Source: Paenibacillus abyssi
Lineage (GTDB): Bacteria > Bacillota > Bacilli > Paenibacillales > Paenibacillaceae
Assembly (NCBI RefSeq): GCF_014640295.1
Contig: NZ_BMGR01000002.1
Span: forward strand, 310,001 to 374,000
DNA: 64,000 nt
Direction of reading: 5' to 3'
Shown: one piece after another, positions 17,535 through 27,103 of the stretch
Layout: each line of letters begins with the position of its first letter
How positions within the stretch are numbered: position 1 is the first letter of the stretch
Made by a program: the position numbers and the translations under genes
Notes under the pieces: generated by a model
What the model saw: the letters and a program-made list of their open reading frames with translations, nothing else
Told to the model about the DNA's origin: nothing
Databases searched by the model: none

Positions 17535-18854
17535 ATGAGCTCACATGAAGAATTGCAAGAACGCATTCATCAGCGCGTTGAAGCCAAGCGGGAAGAAATC
17601 ATTGCTTTATTGCAGGATATGGTCAGAATTCCAAGTGTAACGCATCCACCCGGCGGAGATGAAGGTCCTGTCCAGGTGTACATGGCGAACAAATATAAGG
17701 AAATGGGTCTGACTGTTGATGTATTTGAACCGACGGAAGTAGCTGGAATTGAGGAGCATGAAGGATGGTGGCCCGGTCTTGATTATACGAATCGCCCCAA
17801 CGTGGTCGGTGTCTGGAAAGGCAGCGGCGGCGGTAAAACATTAATCCTGAACGGGCACTGCGATGTCGTCGATGAAGGACCACATGAATTATGGAAGCAT
17901 GATCCGTTCAGCGGTATCGTCGAGGACGGAAAGTTATATGGACGCGGCTCGGTCGATATGAAGGGCGGAATCGCGGCGATGACGATGGCGGTGGAATGTT
18001 TGCAGGAGCTCGGCATCACTTTGCAGGGCGATGTCATTCTTCAAAGCGTCGTCAATGAAGAGCTGGGAGGTTATAACGGTACGCTTGCTTGTATTCTCAG
18101 AGGTTACGAAGGAGATGCGGCCATCGTTACGGAGCCTTCAGATTTAAAGATCGAGCCTGGCACGAAAGGCGGTCAAGCTTATACGATTACCGTTCCTGGC
18201 GTAGGAGCGCACCAAAGCTTCTGGTGGGAAGGTGTCAGCGCCCTGGATAAAGCCATCAGAATTAAAAAAGCAATCGAGGAATTCGAGGAAATTCGTTACC
18301 GTCAAACCAGAGATAACCTCTTATTTTCCGATCCGGTATTGTTCCCGACTCCTGCAATGGCTGACAGCATTTATTCTTTTGTTTCCGGCGATCCGGCGAT
18401 TATAGGCGTGCCTTATGAAACGAAGATGGAGCTGTGGATCGATGTGCTGCCTGGAGAAGATCTGGATGAAGTGACGAAATCGTTCGAGGAGCACATCCAG
18501 AAGGAAGCATCCCTTGACTGGTATTTAAAAGATAATCCACCGATTATTAAGCGGGCCGACATGAGGCCGATTTATCCGACGCAGATTCCGCTCGATCATC
18601 CGATTGTCAACGATATGAAGCAAAGTTTTATTGTTTATATGGATGAAGAACCGAAGGTTTGCGGGTTTGAAGCAGCGTGCGATGCGATGATGTTCAATAA
18701 ATTCAGCAATACACCTGCAATGGTATTCGGACCAGGGCAACTCAAATGGGCGCATCGCCCGGATGAATACATGGATATCGAGCAGCTCATTGCGTCAGTC
18801 AAGATTCTTTCATTAGCGATCGTGCGTTTTTGCGGCGTGCAATCAGAGCGATAA
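17535..18854 (+). CDS. M20 family metallopeptidase/deacylase (ArgE/DapE-like)
   Basis: 439 residues from ATG at 17535 behind AAGGAGGAG; the in-frame ATG at 17484 has no such site. Di-zinc motifs: LNGHCDVVDEG (His/Asp, about 105), YGRGSVDMKGG (bridging Asp, about 138), VNEELGGYNG (catalytic Glu and metal Glu, about 172); the dimerisation domain occupies about 215-335 and a last ligand is in FGPGQLKWAHRPDE (about 405). Hydrolyses an N-acyl or N-carbamoyl amino acid or a dipeptide in the cytoplasm. Monocistronic by its terminator (18873-18929), but lies just upstream of the binding-protein/hydrolase cluster. Confidence 0.88.
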   Translation: MSSHEELQERIHQRVEAKREEIIALLQDMVRIPSVTHPPGGDEGPVQVYMANKYKEMGLTVDVFEPTEVAGIEEHEGWWPGLDYTNRPNVVGVWKGSGGGKTLILNGHCDVVDEGPHELWKHDPFSGIVEDGKLYGRGSVDMKGGIAAMTMAVECLQELGITLQGDVILQSVVNEELGGYNGTLACILRGYEGDAAIVTEPSDLKIEPGTKGGQAYTITVPGVGAHQSFWWEGVSALDKAIRIKKAIEEFEEIRYRQTRDNLLFSDPVLFPTPAMADSIYSFVSGDPAIIGVPYETKMELWIDVLPGEDLDEVTKSFEEHIQKEASLDWYLKDNPPIIKRADMRPIYPTQIPLDHPIVNDMKQSFIVYMDEEPKVCGFEAACDAMMFNKFSNTPAMVFGPGQLKWAHRPDEYMDIEQLIASVKILSLAIVRFCGVQSER

Positions 18855-18872
18855 GTCAATACCGGATAACTG

Positions 18873-18929
18873 GCATACAAAAAGAGCAGGTCTATGCAAT
18901 GACGCATGGACCTGCTCTTTTCTGTATGC
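18873..18929 (+). terminator. Intrinsic terminator after the M20 gene
   Basis: AAAGAGCAGGTCTATGC and GCATGGACCTGCTCTTT form a stem with one mismatch, extended outside by GCATACA/TGTATGC. T-tract follows in the inner stem. Confidence 0.85.
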
Positions 18930-19025
18930 TGTCGAACATTTACCATATTCCAAGTTTTTACTGTAAAAATCTTACTAATACTTTTTATTATGTTTTTAAT
19001 GATTTATAAAGTCGTACTTTTAACG

Positions 19026-19200
19026 TTGACAGATAAAAGAATGTGCCATATATTAGATTTACCAGTTTGAGAACTTTTTAGTTTGTCAACTGGTATATTA
19101 CGGAAACATTGAAAACAAGAAAACAAGGTCACATTCTTTTTTTCTCCTGATAAGTAAGCGTTCCCAATCTCGGGATTCAAGAAAGCGTTTACCAGGACTA
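19026..19200 (+). promoter_or_regulatory. Promoter, leader hairpin and cre-like sites of the binding-protein cluster
   Basis: The gap 18930-19426 holds no gene. TTGACA (19026-19031) and TATATT (19049-19054) with a 17-bp spacer form a near-consensus promoter, giving a leader of about 360 nt. Just downstream ACCAGTTTGA...TCAACTGGT (19063-19097) forms an imperfect inverted repeat. AGTAAGCGTTCCCA (19153-19166) and AGAAAGCGTTTACC (19180-19193) resemble CcpA cre sites; the first differs by one base from the arm at 29708 in front of the tricarboxylate transporter. Confidence 0.6.
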
Positions 19201-19426
19201 TCCATCATAGCTGCCCAACGAATATGCATCCTCAGTATCACATAAACCGTGCTGCTTCCGGAAGCTGGCAGAGATTTCGCAATTGGATGAATCAAATACT
19301 TGAACACCCTTTGAAGGGAGTGATGCAGGTCCCGCTAACCGAATTGAAGTTGAAGCAGGTGCGTGCAGTGAACAGCCAAGCTTGAGTGCAGTAAACAAAA
19401 GAATGAGTATTAGGGGGTTTTGTCAA

Positions 19427-20680
19427 ATGTCGATGAAAAGGTCTATCCAACGGTTTACCGGTATAGCGATCCTCACTCTTCTGCTCGTGGTATTAGCGGC
19501 ATGCGGCAATTCGAACGAACCATCGGGCGAGGGGGCGGCAAATGCCGAGGCAGGACAAAACACCGTAACGACTCAAGCTGGTCAGGACGACTCATTCTCT
19601 CATCCGATGTGGTATAAGGCGCCGACGGAACAAGAATTGGAAATGGCGAAGGCCGATAATATTTCCGACGTCCTCTTAAGTACAGGTCCGAACGGAGAGC
19701 CTGCTTTCCCGGCGTCGGATATTGTGATTACCGATGAGCAGAAAGAACAAATTAAAGCAGGCGGCTTCAGAGCGGCGATTGCCATGTCGGCCATGAATAA
19801 TGACTGGGCCACTCAGCAAGTGGCAGGGATGCAGGATACGTTCAAGGAGCTTGGCATCGAAGTGATTTCCGTAACCGACGCCAATTTTAAAGATGCGGAA
19901 CAAATTGCACAAATCGAAAGTATTTCTGCCCAGAAGCCTGACGTTCTCGTTGCTGCTGCGGTAAATACACAAACGACAACGCAGGTGTTCAAGAAGGTAG
20001 CCGATGCAGGCATCAAGATTGTTTTCGTCGATCAACCGGTTACCGGTCTGGTGCCTGGCGAGGACTATGTATCGGTGGTATCGGCCGATAACTTCGGCAA
20101 TGGTATGGTTGCTGCGGACGAATTGGCTAAAGCCCTCGATGGCAAAGGAACGGTTGGCGCTATCTATTTCGCTCCGGACTTCTTTGTAACGAACCAGCGC
20201 TACCAAGGCTTTGTCACTCGTCTACAAGCGAAGTACCCTGACATTGAACTTATTACGACGCAAGGATTTAACGATCAGAACCAGACCGAATCGATTGCAG
20301 GCGCACTTCTTACCAAATATAAAGATATCGACTCGATGTGGGTAGCATGGTCCGATCCGCCGGCCATGGGTGTCGTTTCGGCTGCCCGCACAGCCGGCAG
20401 AACGCCTGCTGATTTCAAGATCGTAACCGAGGACCTCAACACCGGACCGGCCCTGGACATCGCACAAAACTCCTACATCAAAGGGCTCGGTGCACAGCGT
20501 CCATATGACCAAGGCGTCGCGGAAGCACAGATGGCAGCCTTGTCTTTAATCGGCGCATCAACCGAAACTTATGTCGCTGTTCCTGCATTGGCAGTCAACC
20601 GTGACAATCTGGCAGAGGCATACGAGACGATTTTCCACAAGCCGGTACCGGATAATATTCTGGAGGCATTGGGGGAATAA
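19427..20680 (+). CDS. Ribose-type substrate-binding lipoprotein, copy 1
   Basis: 417 residues from ATG at 19427 behind AGGGGG. Signal peptide with lipobox LAAC, a Gly/Ala/Glu-rich linker, then a Peripla_BP_4 fold (about 95-415): MNNDWATQQVAGMQDTFKEL, SVTDANFKDAEQ, QKPDVLVAAAVN, GEDYVSVVSADNFGNG and FFVTNQRYQGFVTR. It should bind a sugar-like or small organic ligand outside the membrane for an ABC importer. Two paralogues follow at 22004 and 25889, and no permease or ATPase gene is present. The amidohydrolase gene starts 35 bp downstream, so both are probably cotranscribed. Confidence 0.88.
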   Translation: MSMKRSIQRFTGIAILTLLLVVLAACGNSNEPSGEGAANAEAGQNTVTTQAGQDDSFSHPMWYKAPTEQELEMAKADNISDVLLSTGPNGEPAFPASDIVITDEQKEQIKAGGFRAAIAMSAMNNDWATQQVAGMQDTFKELGIEVISVTDANFKDAEQIAQIESISAQKPDVLVAAAVNTQTTTQVFKKVADAGIKIVFVDQPVTGLVPGEDYVSVVSADNFGNGMVAADELAKALDGKGTVGAIYFAPDFFVTNQRYQGFVTRLQAKYPDIELITTQGFNDQNQTESIAGALLTKYKDIDSMWVAWSDPPAMGVVSAARTAGRTPADFKIVTEDLNTGPALDIAQNSYIKGLGAQRPYDQGVAEAQMAALSLIGASTETYVAVPALAVNRDNLAEAYETIFHKPVPDNILEALGE

Positions 20681-20715
20681 GAAGCTACTAACATTTTTGA
20701 AGGGAAGTACATGCC

Positions 20716-21984
20716 ATGAACAGCATTATGGAAGCGGTATCCAAGATTCGTATTATCGATGGCCATGAACATATCGTCACCTATGAAACCAGGAGGAATG
20801 AAAATGTAGATTTCTTCGGCCTGCTGCATTACTTGGATTCGGACATGATCACAGCCGGAATGGAACGAGGCGCATTGGAGCGTCATCATCAGCGCTCTGA
20901 CGAGGAGATGGCAGAGTTATTTCTTAACTACTGGCATCGGACCAGTAATACGACTTACGCCAAAATGCTGCAATGCGTGGCAAAGGACCTGTACGGCCTG
21001 GAGAAATGGGATGTTAAGAGTCTGCTGGAGATGAATGAGCAGGTTCGCCGGAAATCGGCGGACCCTACCTGGTACACCACGGTTTTGAAGGAGCGGTCGG
21101 GGATCGATATGACGTTAACCCTGCAATTGCCGGAGGTGCATACCACGAATGTTGATTTTGAACTGTTCCGTCCGGTCATGTTCCTTGATTTCACGTATAA
21201 GATTCGTTCCTTGAAGGATATCGAAGAAATTGAGAAAGAATCCAAAATCGATGTGCATACCTTCAAAGATTATCTAAATGCCGTCGATGCCATCTTGAAA
21301 CGATTTGTAGATGAAGGAATGGTTGCGACAAAGCTGGGGCACGCCTACTGGCGTACACTGGAATGCGGCAAACCGACGTTATACGAGGCAGAGACCGGCT
21401 TTAACCGGATCCGAACCTCACCGATCGATGAGCAGGCTGCGCCGGAGCAGCTGAGAGCGCTTCAGGATTACTTGATTCATTTTATCATCCAACGCTCGAT
21501 TGCTTACGGCATGCCGATCCAGATTCATACGGGACATCATGAGACAAGTCCCTCCGGGAACGGAAATGTGCTTACGAATTCGCAGGTAACCGGGTTAATC
21601 CCGTTGCTGCACGAATATAAAGAGGCGAAATTTGTTCTTCTTCATTCCGGATTTCCCTATCACCAGGAATATTTAAGCATTGCAAAGAATTTTCCAAACG
21701 TGTATACGGATTTGACCTGGGTGTACATCATTTCTCCAACAGCGGCGAAGCAAATTCTTCATCAAATGATCGAAATGGTGCCGCAAAGTAAAATTCTCGG
21801 ATTCGGCGGCGATTATATCTATGTAGAAGGAGCTTATTCCCATCAGAAGCTGATGAGAAATATCCTTTCCGGGGTGCTTGTTGAAAAAGTCGGCGAAGGT
21901 GCGTTGTCGGAAGAGGAAGCCGTTCAATTCGCAGAGAAAGTGCTTCGTCATAACTTAATTGATTTATACAAACTTAACGTATAG
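20716..21984 (+). CDS. Amidohydrolase-family metal-dependent hydrolase
   Basis: 422 residues; ATG at 20716 (an ATG four bases earlier is followed at once by TGA). TIM-barrel amidohydrolase marks: IIDGHEHIVTYE (HxH on strand 1, about 14), QIHTGHHETSPSG (about 265), LLHSGFPYHQEYLS (about 305) and FGGDYIYVEGAYSH (late Asp, about 360). This pattern suits the amidohydrolase_2 or uronate-isomerase-like side of the superfamily, which includes decarboxylases and lactonases. Cytoplasmic. It lies between two binding-protein genes; 19 bp separate it from the next start. Substrate unknown but probably linked to the ligand of these binding proteins. Confidence 0.8.
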   Translation: MNSIMEAVSKIRIIDGHEHIVTYETRRNENVDFFGLLHYLDSDMITAGMERGALERHHQRSDEEMAELFLNYWHRTSNTTYAKMLQCVAKDLYGLEKWDVKSLLEMNEQVRRKSADPTWYTTVLKERSGIDMTLTLQLPEVHTTNVDFELFRPVMFLDFTYKIRSLKDIEEIEKESKIDVHTFKDYLNAVDAILKRFVDEGMVATKLGHAYWRTLECGKPTLYEAETGFNRIRTSPIDEQAAPEQLRALQDYLIHFIIQRSIAYGMPIQIHTGHHETSPSGNGNVLTNSQVTGLIPLLHEYKEAKFVLLHSGFPYHQEYLSIAKNFPNVYTDLTWVYIISPTAAKQILHQMIEMVPQSKILGFGGDYIYVEGAYSHQKLMRNILSGVLVEKVGEGALSEEEAVQFAEKVLRHNLIDLYKLNV

Positions 21985-22003
21985 GCGAGAAGGAGCTGCT
22001 CTT

Positions 22004-23230
22004 ATGAAGACGAAATCGTTTCGAATCATTCTTAGCTGTATGATGGTAGTTGTATTATTAGTTATCGCCGCTTGCGGCAGCAGCAACAACACGAATACGG
22101 AGCCTGAGGCAGCAGCAGCGAATACAGCAGAAGCTCCGCAAGCGAATGCGGAGAACACGGCGGGCTCGGAGCCCGCGGCAACGGCTGTGGATCCTGATGC
22201 TGAGCTGGCCAAGATGAAAGGCCAAGTGCTGAGTATGGGGCCTTACGGTGAAGAACCAATCCCGATCTCCGTGCTCGAGGTGACAGATGAAGATATTGCA
22301 AAGCTGAAGGAAATGAATGTTACGGCCGCTCTTTCTCTTCATTATGGCGGGAATGATTGGTCCAATGCGCAAGTGAAAGGAATTCAGGATGAAGCGGCAA
22401 GACTCGGCATTGAAGTCATTGCAGTAACGGATGCCAACTTCAAGCCGGATAAACAAACCGCCGATATTGAAACGATCATGGCCAAAAAACCGGATATTCT
22501 ATTCATCGTTCCCAGTGATCCAGTAGCTTTGGCGCCTGTGTACAAGAAGGCGGCGGCGGCCGGAATCAAAATCATCAGCATCGGACAGCCTTCTAAAGAC
22601 GGTAAACCGGGTGAGGATTATGTGACGGTTGTCGGAACCGATGACGTAGGTAACGGCATCATCACCGCGCATCAAATTGCCCGTGAATTAGGCGGGGAAG
22701 GAAAGATCGGCATCATTTTCCACCAAGCGGATTTCTCTGTAACAAGAAACCGTTATGAAGGCTTCAAGAAAACAATCGAAGAAATGTATCCGAACATTGA
22801 AATTGTCGTTGAGCAAGGTGTTGCCGGACCGGACTTTACCGGTGATGCCGAAAAAGCGGCATCTGCTTTCTTGATGAGACATCCTGATCTGGATGCCATC
22901 TGGGGGCCTTGGGACGTTCCTGCCGAAGGCATTATCGTCGCAGCACGCAATGCCGGCCGTGACGATCTCGTTATCGCGACGATGGACCTTGGCAAGAACG
23001 TAGCGATCGATATGGCTAAAGGCGGTATGATCAAAGGGATTGGCGCAACGCTGGTTTATGATCTGGGGATTGCGGAAGTGAGAGCCGGCGCACTCTCCAT
23101 GCTTGGCAAAGAAGTGCCTGTATTCGTGCAAGCTCACGGTCTGGCCGTAGATAAGAGCAATGTGTTGGAAGCCTGGACACAGGTATACGGCACTGAGCCG
23201 CCTCAAGAACTGGTTAACGCAGCGAAATAA
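22004..23230 (+). CDS. Ribose-type substrate-binding lipoprotein, copy 2
   Basis: 408 residues from ATG at 22004 behind GAAGGAG. Lipobox VIAAC at about residue 21, an Ala/Glu/Asn-rich linker to about 70, then the same Peripla_BP_4 fold as its neighbours: LHYGGNDWSNAQVKGIQDEA, AVTDANFKPDKQTADIE, KKPDILFIVPSDPVAL, GEDYVTVVGTDDVGNG, DAIWGPWDVPAEG. It aligns over its full length with copies 1 and 3; the ligand-contacting HYGGNDW segment is shared with copy 3 but is AMNNDW in copy 1, suggesting a different ligand for copy 1. No transporter partner nearby. Confidence 0.88.
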   Translation: MKTKSFRIILSCMMVVVLLVIAACGSSNNTNTEPEAAAANTAEAPQANAENTAGSEPAATAVDPDAELAKMKGQVLSMGPYGEEPIPISVLEVTDEDIAKLKEMNVTAALSLHYGGNDWSNAQVKGIQDEAARLGIEVIAVTDANFKPDKQTADIETIMAKKPDILFIVPSDPVALAPVYKKAAAAGIKIISIGQPSKDGKPGEDYVTVVGTDDVGNGIITAHQIARELGGEGKIGIIFHQADFSVTRNRYEGFKKTIEEMYPNIEIVVEQGVAGPDFTGDAEKAASAFLMRHPDLDAIWGPWDVPAEGIIVAARNAGRDDLVIATMDLGKNVAIDMAKGGMIKGIGATLVYDLGIAEVRAGALSMLGKEVPVFVQAHGLAVDKSNVLEAWTQVYGTEPPQELVNAAK

Positions 23231-23302
23231 CGGATGATGTGGCGGGGAAGCCGGCTGAAGCCTCTTCCCTGCCCAAATTATTGAAATCGGGAGATGATTA
23301 CG

Positions 23303-23941
23303 ATGAGAAATATTCTTTGTTACGGAGATTCGAATACATGGGGCTTCGATGCCGAGACGAAGGAACGGTTTCCGGCGGATATCAGATGGACCGGGATCTT
23401 GAAGAAACATTTGGGTGATGGATACAGTGTTATTGAGGAAGGTCTGAACGGCAGAACGACAGTCTGGGATGATCCGATTATGGGCTACAAGAACGGCAAA
23501 GAATACCTTATTCCCTGCTTGGAAACCCATCGTCCGATTGACCTTGTTATCATCATGCTCGGTACGAATGATCTGAAAACCATCTATTCACTTTCCGCAT
23601 TTAACATTGCTTCAGGCGCCGGAGTGCTGGCAGGCATGGTGAAGAAGAGCGATGCCCAGCGCGGCGGCAATGCCCCTAAAGTGCTGTTGATTTCCCCTGC
23701 CGAGATTGGTGCGAATATTAAAGAAACGTGGCTATCGGAAGTGTTTGGCGAGAGCAGCATACAGACATCCAAAGAGTTCGCGAAGCACTATAAAGCGGTA
23801 GCGGATGAATTGGGCTGCGAGTTCCTCGATGCGGCGCAAATCGTTAAGCCAAGCCCGGTCGATGCCGTGCACTTGGCTGCAGAAGAGCATGCGAAATTGG
23901 GTGCGGCAGTGGCGGAGAAAATTAAAACCATTTTTGGTTAA
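23303..23941 (+). CDS. SGNH/GDSL hydrolase
   Basis: 212 residues from ATG at 23303 behind GGGAG; an in-frame ATG at 23294 touches that site and is unlikely. SGNH blocks: CYGDSNTWGFD (Ser nucleophile, about 8), GLNGRTTVWDD (Gly, about 50), MLGTNDLK (Asn, about 87) and DAVHLAAEEHAKLG (Asp/His, about 190). No signal peptide, so it acts in the cytoplasm, as do arylesterase or acetyl-ester hydrolases of this group. Cotranscribed with the binding protein upstream (72 bp) and the CocE-type hydrolase downstream (18 bp). Substrate probably an acyl ester. Confidence 0.85.
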   Translation: MRNILCYGDSNTWGFDAETKERFPADIRWTGILKKHLGDGYSVIEEGLNGRTTVWDDPIMGYKNGKEYLIPCLETHRPIDLVIIMLGTNDLKTIYSLSAFNIASGAGVLAGMVKKSDAQRGGNAPKVLLISPAEIGANIKETWLSEVFGESSIQTSKEFAKHYKAVADELGCEFLDAAQIVKPSPVDAVHLAAEEHAKLGAAVAEKIKTIFG

Positions 23942-23959
23942 AAAGCGGGAGGGATTCCT

Positions 23960-25720
23960 ATGTCCGGTACAAGAATCATCATTGATAAAGATGTCGAGAT
24001 TCCGCTGCGGGACGGAACGATAACACGTGCCGACGTATACCGGCTGCAGGATGCGCCGCCGGGTCCCGTTATTCTGGTTAGAACCCCTTACAGCAAAGAA
24101 GATCTTGTACATATCATCGCAGAATTGTTCATGGATCCGTTTGAAATGGTTAGGCAGGGTTATGTTTGGCTGGTCCAGGATGTACGCGGACGATTTGCAT
24201 CCGAAGGCGATTTTGAGCCGTTTCGCAATGAATTGCAGGATGGGTATGACAGTGTCGAATGGGCAGCTGCCCAAAGCTGGTCGAATGGCAAAGTCGGTAT
24301 GGCAGGCTCCTCTTATGTAGGGATGACACAGTGGCTCGCGGCAACCCAGAATCCTCCGCATTTACGCTGCATTGTACCGACGATGACAGCCTCCAACTAT
24401 CATGAAGGCGTCAGCTATCGGAGCGGTGCGCTCGATTTCGGAACAAGCATGTTCTGGCATCTTGCGGTCATCGGCCAACATTTCTTGACGAGAGAAATTG
24501 ATAAGGGAGAGGCTTCGCCGGAAGTGCTGGAGAAGTTAACGAGCTCGCTTTTCAACATAGAAGAAGTTATGAAATCACGGCCGCTTGCGGCGGTTTCGCC
24601 GCTGGATGAGGCGGTGCATTGGTATAAAACATGGCTGGATCATCCGTCCTATGACGAGTACTGGAAAGCGATCGCACCTAAAGAATATTACCCATCCATG
24701 AACGATATCGCCGTTTTCAACATCGGAGCCTGGTTCGATATTTTCCTGGGCGGGACGATTGAGAACTATACGGGTATGGCCCGGAAGCAAGGCGCGAAGG
24801 GATCCGCAGGCAACCGTCTGCTAGTCGGGCCGTGGAGCCATGCCGAGTTCAGCGGAAGATTTGCGGAAATGGATTTTGGCTTAACGGCTTCTGCCTATGC
24901 GGCGAATTTGGGCGTCAAGATCAAACGCTTCTTCGACTACTGGCTGAAGGATGAGCAGAACGGCATCGACAGTGAACCGCCTGTTGAAGTTTTCGTGATG
25001 GGTGAGAATGTCTGGAAAACGGCGGAGAGCTATCCGCTACAGGAAACGGAGTGGACGAAGTTTTACTTCCACAGCGGCGGATCTGCAAACACACTAAAGG
25101 GTGACGGAGCTTTGGACACAAGCGCTCCGGAAACGGAGCCGGAGGATGTCTATCTCTTTGATCCCCGCAACCCGGTTCCTACTGTCGGCGGAAACACGCT
25201 GCTCCTGGGCTACAATATCAACTACAATGTCGGCCCGAAGGATCAGAGAGAGATTGAAGGCCGTTCGGATGTGTTGTGCTACAGCAGTGAAGTGTTAAGC
25301 GGACCACTCGAAATTATCGGACCGGTGAAGTCGGTGCTTTACGCCTCATCTTCCGCGAAGGATACGGACTGGACGGTTAAATTGGTTGACGTTCATCCCG
25401 ATGGCCGCGCCTTCTATGTAATGGAAGGCATTTTGCGGGCCCGTTACCACAGATCGCTGGAGCAGGCTGAGCTGTTGGAGCCGGGTAAGGTGTATCCATT
25501 CGAAATCGACTTGTGGTCAACTGCGCATGTATTCAAGGCCGGTCACAAAGTTAGAGTCGAGATCTCCAGCAGCAACTTCCCAAGGTACGATGTCAATACG
25601 AACACCGGCGGCAATTTTGCCGAGGACCGATATGAAGATATGGTGCACGCGGTCAACACAATCTATCACACAGAGGAGTACCCAAGCCATATCGTTCTTC
25701 CGGTAATCCCTAGGTCATAA
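23960..25720 (+). CDS. CocE/NonD family hydrolase (X-Pro dipeptidyl-peptidase S15-like)
   Basis: 586 residues, ATG at 23960 behind GGGAGGG. N-terminal alpha/beta hydrolase with VWLVQDVRGRFASEGDF (about 70) and nucleophile motif GSSYVGMTQWLAA (Ser about 116), an inserted helical cap, Asp/His region around LLVGPWSHAEFSG (about 290), then a C-terminal jelly-roll (about 330-580) with LWSTAHVFKAGHKVRVEISS, as in cocaine esterase. Cytoplasmic esterase, amidase or acyltransferase. Usual length for the family. Last of the cotranscribed hydrolases before copy 3 of the binding protein; a GC-rich hairpin at about 25731-25765 may end transcription. Confidence 0.87.
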   Translation: MSGTRIIIDKDVEIPLRDGTITRADVYRLQDAPPGPVILVRTPYSKEDLVHIIAELFMDPFEMVRQGYVWLVQDVRGRFASEGDFEPFRNELQDGYDSVEWAAAQSWSNGKVGMAGSSYVGMTQWLAATQNPPHLRCIVPTMTASNYHEGVSYRSGALDFGTSMFWHLAVIGQHFLTREIDKGEASPEVLEKLTSSLFNIEEVMKSRPLAAVSPLDEAVHWYKTWLDHPSYDEYWKAIAPKEYYPSMNDIAVFNIGAWFDIFLGGTIENYTGMARKQGAKGSAGNRLLVGPWSHAEFSGRFAEMDFGLTASAYAANLGVKIKRFFDYWLKDEQNGIDSEPPVEVFVMGENVWKTAESYPLQETEWTKFYFHSGGSANTLKGDGALDTSAPETEPEDVYLFDPRNPVPTVGGNTLLLGYNINYNVGPKDQREIEGRSDVLCYSSEVLSGPLEIIGPVKSVLYASSSAKDTDWTVKLVDVHPDGRAFYVMEGILRARYHRSLEQAELLEPGKVYPFEIDLWSTAHVFKAGHKVRVEISSSNFPRYDVNTNTGGNFAEDRYEDMVHAVNTIYHTEEYPSHIVLPVIPRS

Positions 25721-25888
25721 ACGGCGTTGCGCAGCCTCCCGCGCTTCGGCGGCTGCGTTATTATGCCACTGGAGCTGCTGGGCGAACGATAAGATGGATT
25801 TGCCGGAGTCGTTCCTGGAAGCTGCACGCGGGTTAATCACCGGAGATTATATAAATAAAAACTTATTATTAAAGGGGAGGAAGTAACA

Positions 25889-27091
25889 GTGTCAAGAAAA
25901 GCTTTGTTTATGCTTGTGAGTGTGGTTTTGGTTTTCACGTTAGTGTTAAGTGCCTGCGGCAATAACTCAAACAATGAAGAGGCTTCCACAGGAGCGGCAC
26001 AGAATGAGCCGGCAGAGGTACCGGCAGCAAGTGAAGAACCTGCCGCTGAAGAACCGGCTGCGAGTAAGGAGCCGTCACAGAGTGAAGCTGCTGAAGGCGA
26101 ATTGAGAAGTACAGGTCCTAAAGGCGAGAAAGCAACTGCAGCCACGGAGCTGCATCTCACCGATGAAGAGATCGCAAAGGTCAAGGAAGGCAAGTACACG
26201 GCTGCCATTGTCATGCACTATGGCGGCAATGACTGGGCTTCCCTGCAAATCCAAGGCTTGAGAGACAGATTTGCCGAGCTTGGCATTGAAGTAGTGGCTG
26301 AAACTGACGCGCAGTTCAAAGCGGAGAAGCAGGCCTCTGATATCGAAACCGTTCTGGCGAGAAATCCGGACATTATCGTAAGTATTCCTGTCGATCCCGT
26401 TGTAACGGCTCCAGCTTTCAAGAAAGCGGCGGAACAAGGCGTGAAGCTTGTATTTATGGATAACGTACCAAACGGACTAGAGGCTGGAAAGGACTATGTA
26501 AGTATCGTTACCGGCGACAACTATGGCAACGGCATTGAATCGGCCGAAATGATGGCGGAAGCGATGGGCGGCAAAGGCAAAGTCGCCATGCTCTATTATG
26601 ATGCTAACTTCTTTGTTTCCAATCAGCGCGACCAAGGCTTCGAAGAGACAATGAGAGAGAAATATCCGGACATCGAAATTGTAGCCAAAGAAGGCTTCGC
26701 GGATGTGAACAAGGCAACCGATGTGGCTGACGCGATTCTGTTGAAGAATCCGGATCTGGTAGGCCTGTATTCCTCGTGGGATGTACCGCTTGAGGGCATC
26801 GCCGCCAAAACCAAAGGCAGCAATATGGTTATGACTGCGCCGGGCATGAGCTCCAGTGCGGCAATGATCATGGCGCAAGGCGGCTCGATCAAAGGCATCA
26901 GCGCCCAGTTCCCGTACGAGCACGGAATCGCTGAAGCTACTGTTGCAGCGTACAGCCTGCTTGGGAAAACGGCACCTGACTTCATTGTTGTGCCGACAGC
27001 CAAAGTAACCAAAGACAACTTGCTGGAATACTACGAGAGAGTATATAGAAAAGCACCGCCGCAAGAGATGGTGGACTTTATCAATAAGTAA
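25889..27091 (+). CDS. Ribose-type substrate-binding lipoprotein, copy 3
   Basis: 400 residues from GTG at 25889, eight bases after GGGGAGG. Lipobox VLSAC, a long Glu/Ala/Pro/Ser linker (about 28-70), then Peripla_BP_4: VMHYGGNDWASLQIQGLRDR, AETDAQFKAEKQASDIE, RNPDIIVSIPVDPVVTAPAF, GKDYVSIVTGDNYGNG, FFVSNQRDQGFEETM and YSSWDVPLEG. Closest in motif detail to copy 2. The 168-bp gap before it and the terminator behind it (27104-27135) suggest its own transcript or a partial read-through from the CocE gene. Confidence 0.88.
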   Translation: MSRKALFMLVSVVLVFTLVLSACGNNSNNEEASTGAAQNEPAEVPAASEEPAAEEPAASKEPSQSEAAEGELRSTGPKGEKATAATELHLTDEEIAKVKEGKYTAAIVMHYGGNDWASLQIQGLRDRFAELGIEVVAETDAQFKAEKQASDIETVLARNPDIIVSIPVDPVVTAPAFKKAAEQGVKLVFMDNVPNGLEAGKDYVSIVTGDNYGNGIESAEMMAEAMGGKGKVAMLYYDANFFVSNQRDQGFEETMREKYPDIEIVAKEGFADVNKATDVADAILLKNPDLVGLYSSWDVPLEGIAAKTKGSNMVMTAPGMSSSAAMIMAQGGSIKGISAQFPYEHGIAEATVAAYSLLGKTAPDFIVVPTAKVTKDNLLEYYERVYRKAPPQEMVDFINK

Positions 27092-27103
27092 TTCGTTGCC
27101 GGC

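Noticed and set aside
22688-23530. 280-residue minus-strand frame
   Set aside because: Shadow over the binding-protein copy 2 and SGNH hydrolase genes; both plus-strand genes have good starts and family motifs.
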